From positions 372,001 through 436,000 of the forward strand of contig NZ_VKAB01000001.1 of NCBI RefSeq assembly GCF_009769385.1: DNA of 64,000 nt. Reading direction: 5' to 3'. The position numbers were made by a program, and so were the translations under genes. Numbering within the stretch: position 1 is the stretch's first letter; the number at the start of each line of letters is the position of its first letter. The notes under the pieces are model-generated. The model was given only the letters and a program-made list of their open reading frames with translations, was not told the DNA's origin and searched no databases. Shown piece by piece: positions 17,059 to 26,653 of the stretch. Origin of the DNA: Saccharothrix deserti. GTDB taxonomy: Bacteria > Actinomycetota > Actinomycetes > Mycobacteriales > Pseudonocardiaceae.

Positions 17059-18330
17059 ATGGCCGGGGCTGAAGGGACTGGGCAGCCTGCTGCCCGCACC
17101 CATTTCGACGTCGTTCTGCGCGGGTACAACCAGCGCCAGGTGAACGAACGGGTGACGCGACTCGAGTTCGACCTCAAGAACTCGAACAGAGCGCGTGACG
17201 CGGCGTCGACCCAGGTCGCCGAGCTGAGCAAGCTGCTCGGCAGCACACGTGCCGAGTTGGACAAGGTGAAGGCGCAGCTGAGCAAGCTGGCCAGCAGCCC
17301 GACCAGCGCCTCCAACGTCACCGAGCGCGTGCGCGTGATGATGACGTTGGCCGAGGAGGAGATCGCCGACATCCGCAAGGGTGCGCTGGACCAGGCGAAC
17401 GCCACCCGGGCCGAGGCCGAGCGCGCGGCGGCCGAGGGCAAGGCCATGCACCAGCGGGCGATGGGCGAGCTGGAGGACCGGCGTCGGCAGCTGGAAGGGG
17501 CCCACCAGCAGCGGACGAAGGAGCTGGAGCGGCAGTACGACGAGCGCCGCGCCGAGCTGGAGCGCTCGCACGAGGAGCTGCGCACCAAGCTGACCGGCGA
17601 GCACGAGGCGCTGATGGCCGAGGTCCGCGCCGACCGCGAGCGGCTCACCGCGGACTTCGAGGCGAAGACGGCGGAGCTGGAGGCGAAGCGCGTCGAGCTG
17701 GAGAAGAAGTACAAGGGCTACCACGACGACCTCGACAAGGAGTACGACGAGCTGCGCACCAAGCTCCGCAAGGAGCACGAGGTGCACGTCGTCGAGGCCA
17801 AGGCCGAGGCCGCGAAGCTCCTCGAAACCGCCCGCGCCGAGACCGCCGAACTGCGCGCCGAGACCGAGAAGCAGATCGCCGAGCAGGAGGCCGAGGCCCT
17901 GGCCAAGGCCGAGAAGGCGGTGGCCGAGGCCAACGCCCAGGCCGAGAAGACGATCACCGAGGCGGACGCCCACGCCGACCGCCGCACCACGGCGGCGGAC
18001 GCGAAGCTGGCCGAACTGCACCGCGTGCACCGGGCCCTGAACGAGCAGTTCGCCGCGGCCCAGGAAGCGGTGTCCCGAGCGGTGGCCACCCTCAAGCCGC
18101 TGGACGACGAGGCGGAGGCCGACGCGAAGGCCGACGCGAAGGCGGCCACCGGCACCGCCACCAAGCCTGCCACCAAGCCCGCCGCGAAGCCCGCCGCCGA
18201 CGCCAAGCCCGCCGCGAGCACCAAGGCGGCGAGCGCCAAGACCGCGGACGCCAAGGCGAAGGACGTCGACCCGTCCGAGCAGCCGACCACCCAGCTGCCG
18301 ATCCCCAAGTCGGGCAAGCAGGCCAGGTAG
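17059..18330 (+). CDS. DivIVA-like coiled-coil protein with Lys/Ala-rich tail
   Basis: 423 residues, ATG start. The N-terminal FDVVLRGYNQRQVNERV (about residues 16-32) is a DivIVA-type lipid-binding/dimerisation motif. From about 35 to 345 the protein is one long coiled coil with strong Glu/Lys/Ala heptads (ELERQYDERRAELERSHEEL, EKKYKGYHDDLDKEYDEL, EALAKAEKAVAEANAQAEKT). The tail (about 350-410) is low-complexity Ala/Lys/Asp/Thr (KPATKPAAKPAADAKPA), ending in PTTQLPIPKSGKQAR. Likely a cytoskeletal or polar-growth scaffold; the second DivIVA-like protein in this window after SepIVA. Confidence 0.8.
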   Translation: MAGAEGTGQPAARTHFDVVLRGYNQRQVNERVTRLEFDLKNSNRARDAASTQVAELSKLLGSTRAELDKVKAQLSKLASSPTSASNVTERVRVMMTLAEEEIADIRKGALDQANATRAEAERAAAEGKAMHQRAMGELEDRRRQLEGAHQQRTKELERQYDERRAELERSHEELRTKLTGEHEALMAEVRADRERLTADFEAKTAELEAKRVELEKKYKGYHDDLDKEYDELRTKLRKEHEVHVVEAKAEAAKLLETARAETAELRAETEKQIAEQEAEALAKAEKAVAEANAQAEKTITEADAHADRRTTAADAKLAELHRVHRALNEQFAAAQEAVSRAVATLKPLDDEAEADAKADAKAATGTATKPATKPAAKPAADAKPAASTKAASAKTADAKAKDVDPSEQPTTQLPIPKSGKQAR

Positions 18331-18352
18331 CCCGCACGCACGGCGGGTTCTC

Positions 18353-18424
18353 CGAAATTGTCGGACCCCGCCGGCAGAATAAAAAAACAGGGATCCCCTG
18401 GTCGGGGACCCCTGCGGGGCATCG
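18353..18424 (+). repeat. Dispersed hairpin element, copy 1
   Basis: Begins GAAATTGTCGGACCCC, then CCGGCAGAATAAAAAAACAG, then a hairpin CAGGGATCCCC (loop TGGTC) GGGGACCCCTG with one mismatch, ending GCGGGGCATCG. Lies between convergent genes (17059 gene and the lipoprotein at 18537). Related copies are at 35239, 40672 and, inverted, 49321. Confidence 0.8.
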
Positions 18425-18436
18425 CTCGCGCGACCC

Positions 18437-18541
18437 AAATCCGAACCACCGGACTCAGACCACCGAACTCAGAACCACCGGACTCGGGCTGCCGCGCTCG
18501 TGGACTACCGCACTCGTCGACTACTGAGCTCGTCAACTACT
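18437..18541 (+). repeat. Degenerate short tandem repeat
   Basis: About seven imperfect units of 14-16 bp, such as GAACCACCGGACTCA, GACCACCGAACTCA, GGACTACCGCACTCG and TCGACTACTGAGCTCG. It directly follows hairpin element copy 1 and ends at the stop codon of the convergent lipoprotein gene. Confidence 0.6.
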
Positions 18542-19346
18542 GGGGCAGCTGATCGGCCGGGACGACCTCGGCCTGGTCCGGCACGGTGATCTCGACCGAC
18601 TTGCCCCAGTCGCGGAACCGGGTCGTCGACTGCTTGACGACCTTGCCGTCCAGCTCGAACCGGTACTCCGCCTTCACCGGCGCGCTCGTGTCGTCCACCC
18701 ACACCGTCGCGGCGATCGTCACCCCGTACTCGGCCAGCTGGGTGTGCTGCAACTGGATGTCCTGGTCCTCGATGACCTTCGCCATCTTCAACGGGTCCAC
18801 CACCAGGTCGAACCGGGTCACCGGCACACCGTCCAGCTGCTCTGACCCCTTGCCCGCGATCAACGCCGCCCGCGGCTGCACGTAGTCGAGTTCCGCGCCC
18901 GCCATCGCGCTCGGCCCGAAGCCGCGCAGCAACGCGGACACCTCGCCGCCGTTCGCCGGCGTGTAGAAGCCCCACTTCTTGCCCGCCGGCATCGGCGCGC
19001 CCTCTACCTGCACGTACATGCCGTCGCGCACGACCACCAGCGCGATCTTCTTCGGCTGCCCGCCGGTCGACACGTCCATCGTCATCGACCCGGCCACCCC
19101 GTCGGCGTCCTGCCGCACCGCGCCGTCCACGACGTTGCGGACCTCGGTGCCCTGCCCGTCGGAGGCGAACCCCTCGGTGTGGAACACCGCCGTCCCCGAC
19201 TCGGCCCGCCGCTGCTCGATCCGCTCGGCGAGCACCGCCAGATCGCCCTTGGGCAGCGACGACGTGGACGGAGCCGGATCACCGGCCGGAGCGGCCGTGC
19301 AGGCCACCAACGCCAGCGGAACGAGGGCGAGCAGGAATCGGCGCAC
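18537..19346 (-). CDS. LprG/LppX-like lipoprotein
   Basis: 269 residues. Lipoprotein signal MRRFLLALVPLALVACTAAP with lipobox LVAC, so Cys16 is the predicted lipidated residue. The rest resembles the LppX/LprAFG superfamily (VVRDGMYVQVEGAPMPAGKKW, DGVPVTRFDLVVDPLKM, ATVWVDDTSAPVKAEYRF), half-barrel proteins that bind or carry lipids or lipoglycans in the mycobacterial envelope. It acts outside the membrane. No MFS transporter (the P55 partner of LprG) is adjacent. Confidence 0.8.
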   Translation of the reverse strand: MRRFLLALVPLALVACTAAPAGDPAPSTSSLPKGDLAVLAERIEQRRAESGTAVFHTEGFASDGQGTEVRNVVDGAVRQDADGVAGSMTMDVSTGGQPKKIALVVVRDGMYVQVEGAPMPAGKKWGFYTPANGGEVSALLRGFGPSAMAGAELDYVQPRAALIAGKGSEQLDGVPVTRFDLVVDPLKMAKVIEDQDIQLQHTQLAEYGVTIAATVWVDDTSAPVKAEYRFELDGKVVKQSTTRFRDWGKSVEITVPDQAEVVPADQLPQ

Positions 19347-19604
19347 GAGTCAGGGTACCCAGGCGGCGAGGTCGGCTTCCCAGCCGACCGAGCCACCGCC
19401 TGCGGACCAGGCCGCCCACCACGCGAGGTCGCGTCGGTCGTTCGCGACTCATTTTACGGCGATCACGCTTTTCGATCGTCGGGAAATCAGGCGCGAACGC
19501 TCGACCTCCCGGGCGGCCGAGCCGCGGTCTGCGGAGCAGCGGCCATGTCACAGTCGACCGAGCCCGCGACGCCGGAGGCGGCGCAATCCAACACAGCAAT
19601 CAAA

Positions 19605-21815
19605 TCAAGCCTTCTCCAGGTACTCCGCCCGCTCGTCGTCCAGCAGCCCGGCCACCAACCCGGCCAGACCGGGGTGCGCGGCCAGCTCCGGGTCCGCCTC
19701 CACGACCTCCTGCGCCACCACCCGAGCCTCGGCGATCACGTCCTCGTCGCGCAGCAGCGACAGCATCTTCAACCCCGACCGCCGCCCGGACTGGGCCGCG
19801 CCGAGGATGTCGCCCTCGCGCCGCAGCTCCAGGTCCAGCTGCGCCAGCTCGAAACCGTCCAAAGTGGACTCCACCGCGCGCAGCCGCTCCATCGTGGACG
19901 TACCGTCCGGCATCTCCGTCACCAGCAGGCACAGCCCCGGCGCGCTGCCCCGACCGACCCGGCCGCGCAGCTGGTGCAGCTGGCTCACCCCGAACCGGTC
20001 CGCGTCCATGATCACCATCACGGTGGCGTTCGGCACGTTCACGCCGACCTCGACCACGGTCGTGGCGACCAGCACCTGCACCTCGTTCGCCGCGAACGTC
20101 CGCATGACGGCGTCCTTGTCGTCGGCGGGCATCCGGCCGTGCAGGATGTCGATCCGCAGCCCCCGCAACGGCCCCTCGGCCAGCCGGTTCGCCACGTCCA
20201 CCACGGCCAGCGGCGGCCGACGGTCGACGGCGTCACCCTTGGCCGGGTCCTCCTTCGGCGGCTCCGCCCCGTCGTCCTCCGAGTCGCCGTCACCGATGCG
20301 CGGGCACACCACGTACACCTGGTGGCCCTTGCGCACCTCTTCGTGGATGCGCTGCCAGGCCCGGTCCAGCCAGCCCGGTTTCGACGCCACCGGCACCACG
20401 GACGTGCTGATCGGCGACCGCCCCTGCGGCAACTCGCGCAGCGCGGACACCTCCAGGTCGCCGTACACGGTCATGGCCACCGTGCGCGGGATCGGCGTCG
20501 CCGTCATCACCAGCACGTGCGGCGTGGACCCGCCGGCACGCCCGCTCAACGCGGCCCGCTGCTCCACCCCGAACCGGTGCTGCTCGTCCACCACGACCAG
20601 CCCCAGGTCGGCGAACTCCACCTTGTCCTGGATCAACGCGTGCGTGCCGACCACGATCCCGGCCTCACCGGACACGATCTCCAACAGCGCCCGCTTCCGC
20701 GCCGCCGCGCCCATCGACCCGGTCAGCAACGTCACCCGCGTCGCGTGCTCGGCCCCACCCAGCTCACCGGCCTGCCCGAGATCACCCAACAACTCCCGCA
20801 ACGACCGCGCGTGCTGGGCCGCCAGCACCTCCGTCGGCGCGAGCATCGCCGCCTGCCGCCCGGCGTCGACGACCTGCAACATCGCCCGCAACGCCACGAT
20901 CGTCTTCCCCGACCCGACTTCCCCTTGGAGCAGCCGGTTCATCGGGTGCTCGCCGGACAGGTCGTGGGCGATCTGCTCGCCGACCTCGCGCTGCCCCGTC
21001 GTCAACTCGAACGGCAGCCGGGCCTCGAACGCGTCCCGCACCAGGCCGGGCCGGGGCGGGCACGCGGGCGCGGGGCGGGCCGTGGCCGAACGGCGGCGTT
21101 GCGCCAGGGCCAGCTGCACCGCCATCGCCTCGTCCCACTTCAACCGCTGCTGCGCGACGGTGATCGCCGCCCAGCCGTCCGGCCGGTGGATGTCCCGCAA
21201 CGCCTTCTCCAACGGGATCAGCCCACGGGCGGCGCGCAGCGACTCGGGCAACGGGTCCTCGGTCACCCCGTCCCACACCGCGAGCACCTGCTCCACGCAG
21301 TTGGACACGTTCCACGACTGGATGCCCTGCGCCGCCGGGTAGACCGGGATGAACGCGCCCGCGAAGCCCGCCCCCGAGGAATCCGCCCCCGCCTCGTCCG
21401 TGCCGTCGAGCACCTGGTAGTCGGGGTGGGCGAGCTGGAGCTTGCCGTTGAACATGCCGACCTTGCCCGCGAACATCGCCTCGCGCCCCGGCAACAGCTC
21501 CCGCTCGACCTTCCGCGAGCCGCGCCCGAAGAACACCAGGTGCAGGTCGCTGGTGCCGTCGGTGATGACGGCCTCCAGCAGCTCACCGCTGCGCGACTTC
21601 ATCCGCCGCTGCCGCGCGCTCTTCACCCGCGCCTGCACGGTCACGTGCTCGCCCAGCTCCAGCCCGGCGATCTCGGTCAGCTTGCCGCGCTCGTCGTAGC
21701 GGCGCGGGTAGTGCCGCAGCAGCTCACCGACCGTGGTCAGGCCGAGGCCGGCCTCCAGCGCGTCGGCGCTCTTCTTGCCGAGCACCGACACCAGCTTCTC
21801 GTCGAAGGTCGTCAT
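19605..21815 (-). CDS. recG: ATP-dependent DNA helicase RecG
   Basis: 736 residues from the ATG at 21813-21815, 14 bp after the upstream stop; longer open frames overlap that gene. N-terminal wedge/OB domain, then helicase motifs I (LLQGEVGSGKTIVALRAML), Ia (APTEVLAAQHARSL), II (VVVDEQHRFGVEQR), III (MTATPIPRT), V and VI (FGVSQLHQLRGRVGRG). A polar insertion (DGDSEDDGAEPPKEDPAKGD) sits between the two RecA lobes. Remodels stalled forks and Holliday junctions. The 258 bp downstream of it hold nothing I recognise. Confidence 0.96.
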   Translation of the reverse strand: MTTFDEKLVSVLGKKSADALEAGLGLTTVGELLRHYPRRYDERGKLTEIAGLELGEHVTVQARVKSARQRRMKSRSGELLEAVITDGTSDLHLVFFGRGSRKVERELLPGREAMFAGKVGMFNGKLQLAHPDYQVLDGTDEAGADSSGAGFAGAFIPVYPAAQGIQSWNVSNCVEQVLAVWDGVTEDPLPESLRAARGLIPLEKALRDIHRPDGWAAITVAQQRLKWDEAMAVQLALAQRRRSATARPAPACPPRPGLVRDAFEARLPFELTTGQREVGEQIAHDLSGEHPMNRLLQGEVGSGKTIVALRAMLQVVDAGRQAAMLAPTEVLAAQHARSLRELLGDLGQAGELGGAEHATRVTLLTGSMGAAARKRALLEIVSGEAGIVVGTHALIQDKVEFADLGLVVVDEQHRFGVEQRAALSGRAGGSTPHVLVMTATPIPRTVAMTVYGDLEVSALRELPQGRSPISTSVVPVASKPGWLDRAWQRIHEEVRKGHQVYVVCPRIGDGDSEDDGAEPPKEDPAKGDAVDRRPPLAVVDVANRLAEGPLRGLRIDILHGRMPADDKDAVMRTFAANEVQVLVATTVVEVGVNVPNATVMVIMDADRFGVSQLHQLRGRVGRGSAPGLCLLVTEMPDGTSTMERLRAVESTLDGFELAQLDLELRREGDILGAAQSGRRSGLKMLSLLRDEDVIAEARVVAQEVVEADPELAAHPGLAGLVAGLLDDERAEYLEKA

Positions 21816-21829
21816 CTCGGCCCATTCAA

Positions 21830-23437
21830 CTACTCGACACCGACAACCAGCAGCGCGTCCCGCTGTCCGCCCTGGTAGGCGGCCAGTTCCACCTCCGGGT
21901 GGGTGACGCGCAGGTGATCTTCCAGCACCCGCTCGACCCCGTCCGGGGCGGCCCGCCCCAACAGCACGGTGACCAGTTCGCCGTTGCTGGCGAGCATCCG
22001 GTCGACCAGCCTGCACGCCAGGTCGCCGACGTCGGCCCCACCGGGCTCGATGAGCACGACCTCGCCGTCGAGCATGCCGAGCAGGTCACCGGGCTGACAC
22101 CGGCCGACCCAGGTGATCGCCTCGCGCTCGGACACCGCGACCTCGCCGCGCCGGGTCGCCGCCGCGGCCTCGGCCATGGCCACCACGTCGTCACCGGCGC
22201 GTCGGGACGGCGAGTGCACGGCCAGCGCCGCCAACGCCTGCACCGGCGAGAACGTCGGCACGACCACAACGTCCTGACCTGCGGCGACGGCCTGCGTCAC
22301 GGCCTCGTCCAACGGCTCGCGCAACGCCGGGTCACCGGGCAGCACGGTCACCTGGCGCGCCCGCGTGCTCACCACCACGGCCAGCAGGTCGGCCGCCGTC
22401 ACCGCGTCACCGGGCTCGAACACCACCGCGCCCTCGGACCGGAACAGCTCCGCCGCCCCCTCGCCCTCGACCAGCGCGACGATCGCCCGGTCGCGCACGA
22501 ACCGGGTCGCCTGGGCGGCGATCTGGTCGGCGAACCGGGCCACCGTGATCCGGTGCGGCCTCCCGGCCCTGATGCCCGCCTCGACGGCCGCGCCGATGTC
22601 GTTGCAGTGCACGTGCACGGTCCACAGCCCGGCGCCGTCACCGACCACGGACACGCAGTCGCCGATCGCCTGCAGCTCGCCCTTCAACCGCTCGACGTCC
22701 GGGCCCTCGCCATCGGACACCGCGTCCAGCAGGTACATGACCTCGTACTCGAACTCCGGCGACCCGGCCTCGCGCGCGGTGGTGAGGGACTCGCGCGGCA
22801 CGGTGACGACCACCGGCGCGTCCTCGACCGCCCGCCCGGTGATCACCGCCGCCAACGTGTCCAGCAGCACGACCAGCCCGCGCCCGCCCGCGTCGACCAC
22901 ACCGGCCCGCGCCAGCACGGCCAGTTGACGTGGCGTGTTCGCCAACGCCTCCGCACCGGCCTTGGCCGCGACCGTCACGACGTCGTCCAGGTCGTCGGAC
23001 GAGCAGTCCCGGGCCGCCTCCGCCGCCGCGTGCAGCACGGACAGCACAGTGCCCGCCACCGGCTTCGACACGGCGGCGGTGGCCAGCACGTCGGCCCGCA
23101 GCAACGCCCGCCGGAACGAGGACCCGGACACCGTGGAGGCGCTCTGCGCGCCCTCGGCCAGCCCGCGCAGCACCTGCGACAGGATCACCCCGGAGTTGCC
23201 ACGCGCCCCCGCCAGCGCGCCCCGCGCGAGCGCCGCCAACGCGGCCCCGACGGTGTCCACCGGTGTCCTCAACAACGCGTCCAACGCCGACCTCATGGTC
23301 TGGAGCAGGTTCGTGCCGGTGTCCCCGTCCGGCACGGGGAACACGTTGATGCGATCCAGGTCCTCCCGGTTGGCGTCCAGGGACCGAACACAGGCGTCCG
23401 CCCACTGGCGCACCGCGACCGCATCGAGAGCCCGCAT
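21830..23437 (-). CDS. DAK2-domain protein, FakA-like (YloV family)
   Basis: 535 residues. N-terminal DhaL/DAK2 domain with NVFPVPDGDTGTNLLQTM (Mg-ATP binding) and ARGNSGVILSQVLRG, then the central and DegV-like C-terminal parts. Family members are the ATP-binding subunit of fatty-acid kinase, which works with a FakB fatty-acid-binding protein to make acyl phosphate. No fakB is adjacent. In actinobacteria this gene regularly precedes recG, as here, and rpmB is divergent on the other side. Confidence 0.88.
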   Translation of the reverse strand: MRALDAVAVRQWADACVRSLDANREDLDRINVFPVPDGDTGTNLLQTMRSALDALLRTPVDTVGAALAALARGALAGARGNSGVILSQVLRGLAEGAQSASTVSGSSFRRALLRADVLATAAVSKPVAGTVLSVLHAAAEAARDCSSDDLDDVVTVAAKAGAEALANTPRQLAVLARAGVVDAGGRGLVVLLDTLAAVITGRAVEDAPVVVTVPRESLTTAREAGSPEFEYEVMYLLDAVSDGEGPDVERLKGELQAIGDCVSVVGDGAGLWTVHVHCNDIGAAVEAGIRAGRPHRITVARFADQIAAQATRFVRDRAIVALVEGEGAAELFRSEGAVVFEPGDAVTAADLLAVVVSTRARQVTVLPGDPALREPLDEAVTQAVAAGQDVVVVPTFSPVQALAALAVHSPSRRAGDDVVAMAEAAAATRRGEVAVSEREAITWVGRCQPGDLLGMLDGEVVLIEPGGADVGDLACRLVDRMLASNGELVTVLLGRAAPDGVERVLEDHLRVTHPEVELAAYQGGQRDALLVVGVE

Positions 23438-23582
23438 GGCGGCGAGGGTATTCGACCCGGTTTGGAGGCAGAACGGCCCACCGGCTACCCTGTCTGGGTT
23501 GCCATGCCCGGCTGAGGCTTGTGCACGCTTGCGCGCCCGCCGGGGCGTGAGTACCGATCAGGAACCTTAAGGAGTGGCTGAC

Positions 23583-23774
23583 GTGGCTGCCGTGTGCGAC
23601 GTCTGTGGCAAGGGGCCGGGCTTCGGCCATTCTGTCTCGCACTCCCACCGGAAGACGAACCGCCGGTGGAACCCGAACATTCAGACCGTGCGCGCGAAGG
23701 TTTCTTCTTCGACGCGGCAGCGGCTGAACGTGTGCACCTCCTGCCTGAAGGCCGGCAAGGTGGTGCGCGGCTGA
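23583..23774 (+). CDS. rpmB: 50S ribosomal protein L28
   Basis: 63 residues. The GTG at 23583 is chosen because AAGGAG ends 8 nt before it; the in-frame GTG at 23574 overlaps that ribosome site. The product reads [20 protein letters not shown] then RTVRAKV-type L28 sequence, with the zinc-binding pairs CDVC and CTSC (the C+ paralogue form). Confidence 0.96.
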   Translation: MAAVCDVCGKGPGFGHSVSHSHRKTNRRWNPNIQTVRAKVSSSTRQRLNVCTSCLKAGKVVRG

Positions 23775-23797
23775 TGACCCGCGCCTGAAGCTTGTCG

Positions 23798-23830
23798 AAA
23801 GGCCCCCGGGATCGCATCCCGGGGGCCTTT
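23798..23830 (+). terminator. Strong hairpin terminator between rpmB and ung
   Basis: Perfect 15-bp arms (AAAGGCCCCCGGGAT / ATCCCGGGGGCCTTT) with a 3-nt loop and A/T-flanked ends, so it can act in both directions between the convergent genes. Confidence 0.88.
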
Positions 23831-23879
23831 CGGCGTTGACGCCCGGTGCCGCACACCGGGTTCAGGGCTGGTCAGCGGC

Positions 23880-24554
23880 TCAGGGAAGCTTCCAGTCGAT
23901 CGGCTCGGCGCCCTGCTTCACCAGCAGCTCGTTGGCCTTGCTGAACGGCCGCGAGCCGAAGAAACCGCCCGCCGCCGACAGCGGGCTCGGGTGGACCGAC
24001 TCCACGCACCGGTCGGCGCCCAGCAGCGGCTTGAGAGCACGCGCCTGGCTGCCCCACAGGATCGCGACCAGCGGGGCGTCCCGCTCGGCCAACGCCTTGA
24101 TGGCCTGCTCGGTCACCGGCTCCCAGCCCTTGTTCCGGTGGGAGTTGGACTTGCCCGGCTGCACCGTCAGCGCCCTGTTGAGCAGCAGCACGCCCCGCTC
24201 GGTCCACGGCGTCAGGTCGCCGTTGGACGGCTTCGGGTGCCCCAGGTCGGACATGTACTCCTGGTAGATGTTGATCAGGCTCTTCGGGATGGGCCGGGTC
24301 TCCGGCGACACCGAGAAGCTCAGCCCGACCGCGTGCCCCGGCGTCGGGTACGGGTCCTGGCCGACGATCAGCACCCGCACGGCGTGGAACGGCTGCTGGA
24401 ACGCCCGCAGCACGTTCTCCCCGGCCGGCAGGTAGGTGCGCCCGGCGGCGACCTCCGCCCGCAGGAACTCGCCCATCGCGGCGATCCGATCGGCTACGGG
24501 CGCGAGTGCCTCGGCCCAGCCTGCTTCCATGATTTCCTCAAGCGGACGTGCCAC
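23880..24554 (-). CDS. ung: Uracil-DNA glycosylase, family 1
   Basis: 224 residues, GTG start. Signature [22 protein letters not shown] with the catalytic Asp and water-activating loop, [18 protein letters not shown] and [18 protein letters not shown] with the catalytic His and minor-groove loop. Removes uracil from DNA. Last gene of a tight four-gene minus-strand run (thiL, GNAT, gamma-CA, ung) with 14-16 bp gaps. Confidence 0.97.
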   Translation of the reverse strand: MARPLEEIMEAGWAEALAPVADRIAAMGEFLRAEVAAGRTYLPAGENVLRAFQQPFHAVRVLIVGQDPYPTPGHAVGLSFSVSPETRPIPKSLINIYQEYMSDLGHPKPSNGDLTPWTERGVLLLNRALTVQPGKSNSHRNKGWEPVTEQAIKALAERDAPLVAILWGSQARALKPLLGADRCVESVHPSPLSAAGGFFGSRPFSKANELLVKQGAEPIDWKLP

Positions 24555-24568
24555 GGCGGGACTTTATC

Positions 24569-25090
24569 TCAGTCCAGCCGCCGCAGACCCTTGCGGTACA
24601 GCAAGATGTTGTCCACGTACCTGTCGACCGCCAACTGCCAGGCGCCGTCCGGCACGACGTACCCCTCGCGCACCTTCGCGGGCACGCCGAGGGCCATCGA
24701 CCGCGCCGGCACGTGCCCACCGAACGACACCACCGCGCCCGCGCCGACGATCGCGCCGGTCTCCACCACGGACCCGTTGAGCACCACCGATCCCGAGGCG
24801 ATCAGGCACCGGTCGGCGATGGTCGCGCCCTCGATGTGCGCGTTGTGCCCGATGACGCACTCCGCGCCGATCAACGTCGGGTGGATCTCGGTGCAGTGCA
24901 CGACCGTGCCGTCCTGGACCGACGTCCGCGCGCCGACCTCGATGCGCCCGTAGTCGCCGCGCAGCACGGCCTGCGGCCACACGGACGCGTGCGCGCCGAT
25001 CCGGACGTCGCCGATCACGGTCGCGTCGGGGTGCACGTAGGCGTCCGGGTGGATCACCGGCTCCGAGTCGCCCAACGCGTAGATCGCCAT
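24569..25090 (-). CDS. Gamma-carbonic-anhydrase-like hexapeptide-repeat protein
   Basis: 173 residues from the ATG at 25088-25090. Left-handed beta-helix hexapeptide repeats (VIHPDAYVHPDATVIGDVRI, GARTSVQDGTVVH, IGAECVIGHNAHIEGATI) and the metal-binding His residues in the VHCTE, IGHNAHIEG region, as in CamH/PaaY/YrdA proteins. Many such proteins have no measured carbonic anhydrase activity, so the enzyme role is provisional. Confidence 0.85.
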   Translation of the reverse strand: MAIYALGDSEPVIHPDAYVHPDATVIGDVRIGAHASVWPQAVLRGDYGRIEVGARTSVQDGTVVHCTEIHPTLIGAECVIGHNAHIEGATIADRCLIASGSVVLNGSVVETGAIVGAGAVVSFGGHVPARSMALGVPAKVREGYVVPDGAWQLAVDRYVDNILLYRKGLRRLD

Positions 25091-25106
25091 CGCGGTCCTC
25101 CCGGCA

Positions 25107-25577
25107 CTAGAGCTCCTTCGCGAAGCAAAGGCTTTCCGGATGATGCCGGTAGACGCCGAAGTTGTCGATGCGCGCGTACCCGCTGGATTCGTAGAGCTTG
25201 ATCGCCTCGGGCTGCCGCAACCCGGTCTCCAGGACCATCCGCTTGCGCCCGGCGGCACGTGCCACCGTTTCCAGGGACGCCAGCACGACCCGCGCGAGCC
25301 CGCGCCCGCGCATGGCGTCGACCACGTACATGCGCTTGATCTCGGCGTCGCCTGGCCGCAGCGAGTCTTGCGCCTCGTCGTGGGCGCGCCACCCGCCGCA
25401 GGCCACCGGCTCGCCGTCGACGTACCCGACCGCGAAGTGCCCCAGGGGCGGGGCGAACTCGGCCGGGTCGACCGGCGTGACGTCGCCGTCGCCGTAGCGG
25501 GTCACGTAGACCTGCTGGAGATCGGCGATCAGCTTCACCGAATCTGGATGATCATACGCGAGTGTGAATAGTTCCAC
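25107..25577 (-). CDS. GNAT-family N-acetyltransferase
   Basis: 156 residues from a GTG start 14 bp after the thiL stop. GNAT motif A is AEIKRMYVVDAMRGRGLARVVL and motif B is AIKLYESSGYARIDNFG. The order resembles PhnO/RimI-like small acetyltransferases; the substrate is unknown. Sits inside the thiL-ung run. Confidence 0.85.
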   Translation of the reverse strand: MELFTLAYDHPDSVKLIADLQQVYVTRYGDGDVTPVDPAEFAPPLGHFAVGYVDGEPVACGGWRAHDEAQDSLRPGDAEIKRMYVVDAMRGRGLARVVLASLETVARAAGRKRMVLETGLRQPEAIKLYESSGYARIDNFGVYRHHPESLCFAKEL

Positions 25578-25591
25578 ACCCGCCAGGCTAC

Positions 25592-26557
25592 CTACCGCCA
25601 GTGCTCCCAGCCAGGGGGTTTCTCGTACGCCCGGCCGTCGACGGTCACCCCGCTGCCGTGCCGGACCGTGCCGATGGTGCGCCACCCCTCGGGCACCGCC
25701 GCCGGCTCCGGGAACGTCGCCGCCAGCGCGTGATCCTCACCACCGGTCAACGCCCAGTGCCGGGCGTCCGCGCCGAGCGCCGCCGCGACGTCGATCAGCC
25801 GCGGGTGGACTTCCAGCAACTCGGTGCGGATGTCGATGCCGATGCCCGACTCGTCGGCGATGTGCCCCAGATCGGCCAGCAGGCCGTCCGACACGTCGAT
25901 CATCGCCGTCGCGCCCGCCGCGGCGGCCTGGGGTCCGGCGGCGTAAGGGGGTTCGGGATTCCGCTGGGCGCCGACGACCGCGACCGGCGACCGGAACCCG
26001 CGCTGGAGCACGGCCAGTCCGCCCGCGGCCCAGCCGAGCCGCCCGCACACCGCGACGACATCACCCACTTGTGCCCCCGATCGGGTGACGGGCTCCAACC
26101 CGCCCATGTCGCCGAGCGCGGTAACGGAGATCACCAGCGTCGCGGACGACACCATGTCGCCACCGACGACACCGGCGCCCGCGACCGTCGCCTCCTGCCA
26201 CAGGCCGGCGGTGATCCCTTCGACCACAGAGGACGGCGTATCGGCCGGGCACGCCAAACCGATCAGCAGGGCCGTCGGCATCGCGCCCATGGCAACGACA
26301 TCAGCCAGGTTCACGGCCGCCGCCTTGCGGCCCACCTGCTCTGGAGACGACCAGTCGAGTCTGAAGTGGACACCTTCGACGAGCACGTCGGTGGACACCA
26401 CCACGCGGCCGTCGGGCGCCGCGACCACAGCCGCGTCGTCACCCGGCCCGAGCAGGGTGGTAGGCGGCTGCGTCCGACCTGCCGTCACCCGGCGGATGAG
26501 ACCGAACTCACCCACTTCAGCGACCGTGTCCGCGTTCCGCGGCGGCTCCGGACGCAA
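25592..26557 (-). CDS. thiL: Thiamine-monophosphate kinase
   Basis: 321 residues from a TTG at 26555-26557, chosen because GGGAGG lies 5 nt upstream. An internal GTG just before GEFGLI is the alternative. ThiL landmarks: GPGDDAAVV, STDVLVEGVHFRLDW, VNLADVVAMGAMP, GGDMVSS, DVSDGLLADLGHIA, TGGEDHALAATF. Phosphorylates thiamine monophosphate to thiamine pyrophosphate, the last step of vitamin B1 synthesis. No TPP riboswitch is visible in the 96 bp before the divergent Lrp gene. Confidence 0.95.
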   Translation of the reverse strand: MRPEPPRNADTVAEVGEFGLIRRVTAGRTQPPTTLLGPGDDAAVVAAPDGRVVVSTDVLVEGVHFRLDWSSPEQVGRKAAAVNLADVVAMGAMPTALLIGLACPADTPSSVVEGITAGLWQEATVAGAGVVGGDMVSSATLVISVTALGDMGGLEPVTRSGAQVGDVVAVCGRLGWAAGGLAVLQRGFRSPVAVVGAQRNPEPPYAAGPQAAAAGATAMIDVSDGLLADLGHIADESGIGIDIRTELLEVHPRLIDVAAALGADARHWALTGGEDHALAATFPEPAAVPEGWRTIGTVRHGSGVTVDGRAYEKPPGWEHWR

Positions 26558-26653
26558 GATTGCCTCCCGTTCTGAGCATTCGGAACCCCAACTGGGGTAC
26601 GTTGCTGTGCAGTTCCTACCCCGACCTAACCTGTCGCGACGAAGGGGCACGCC

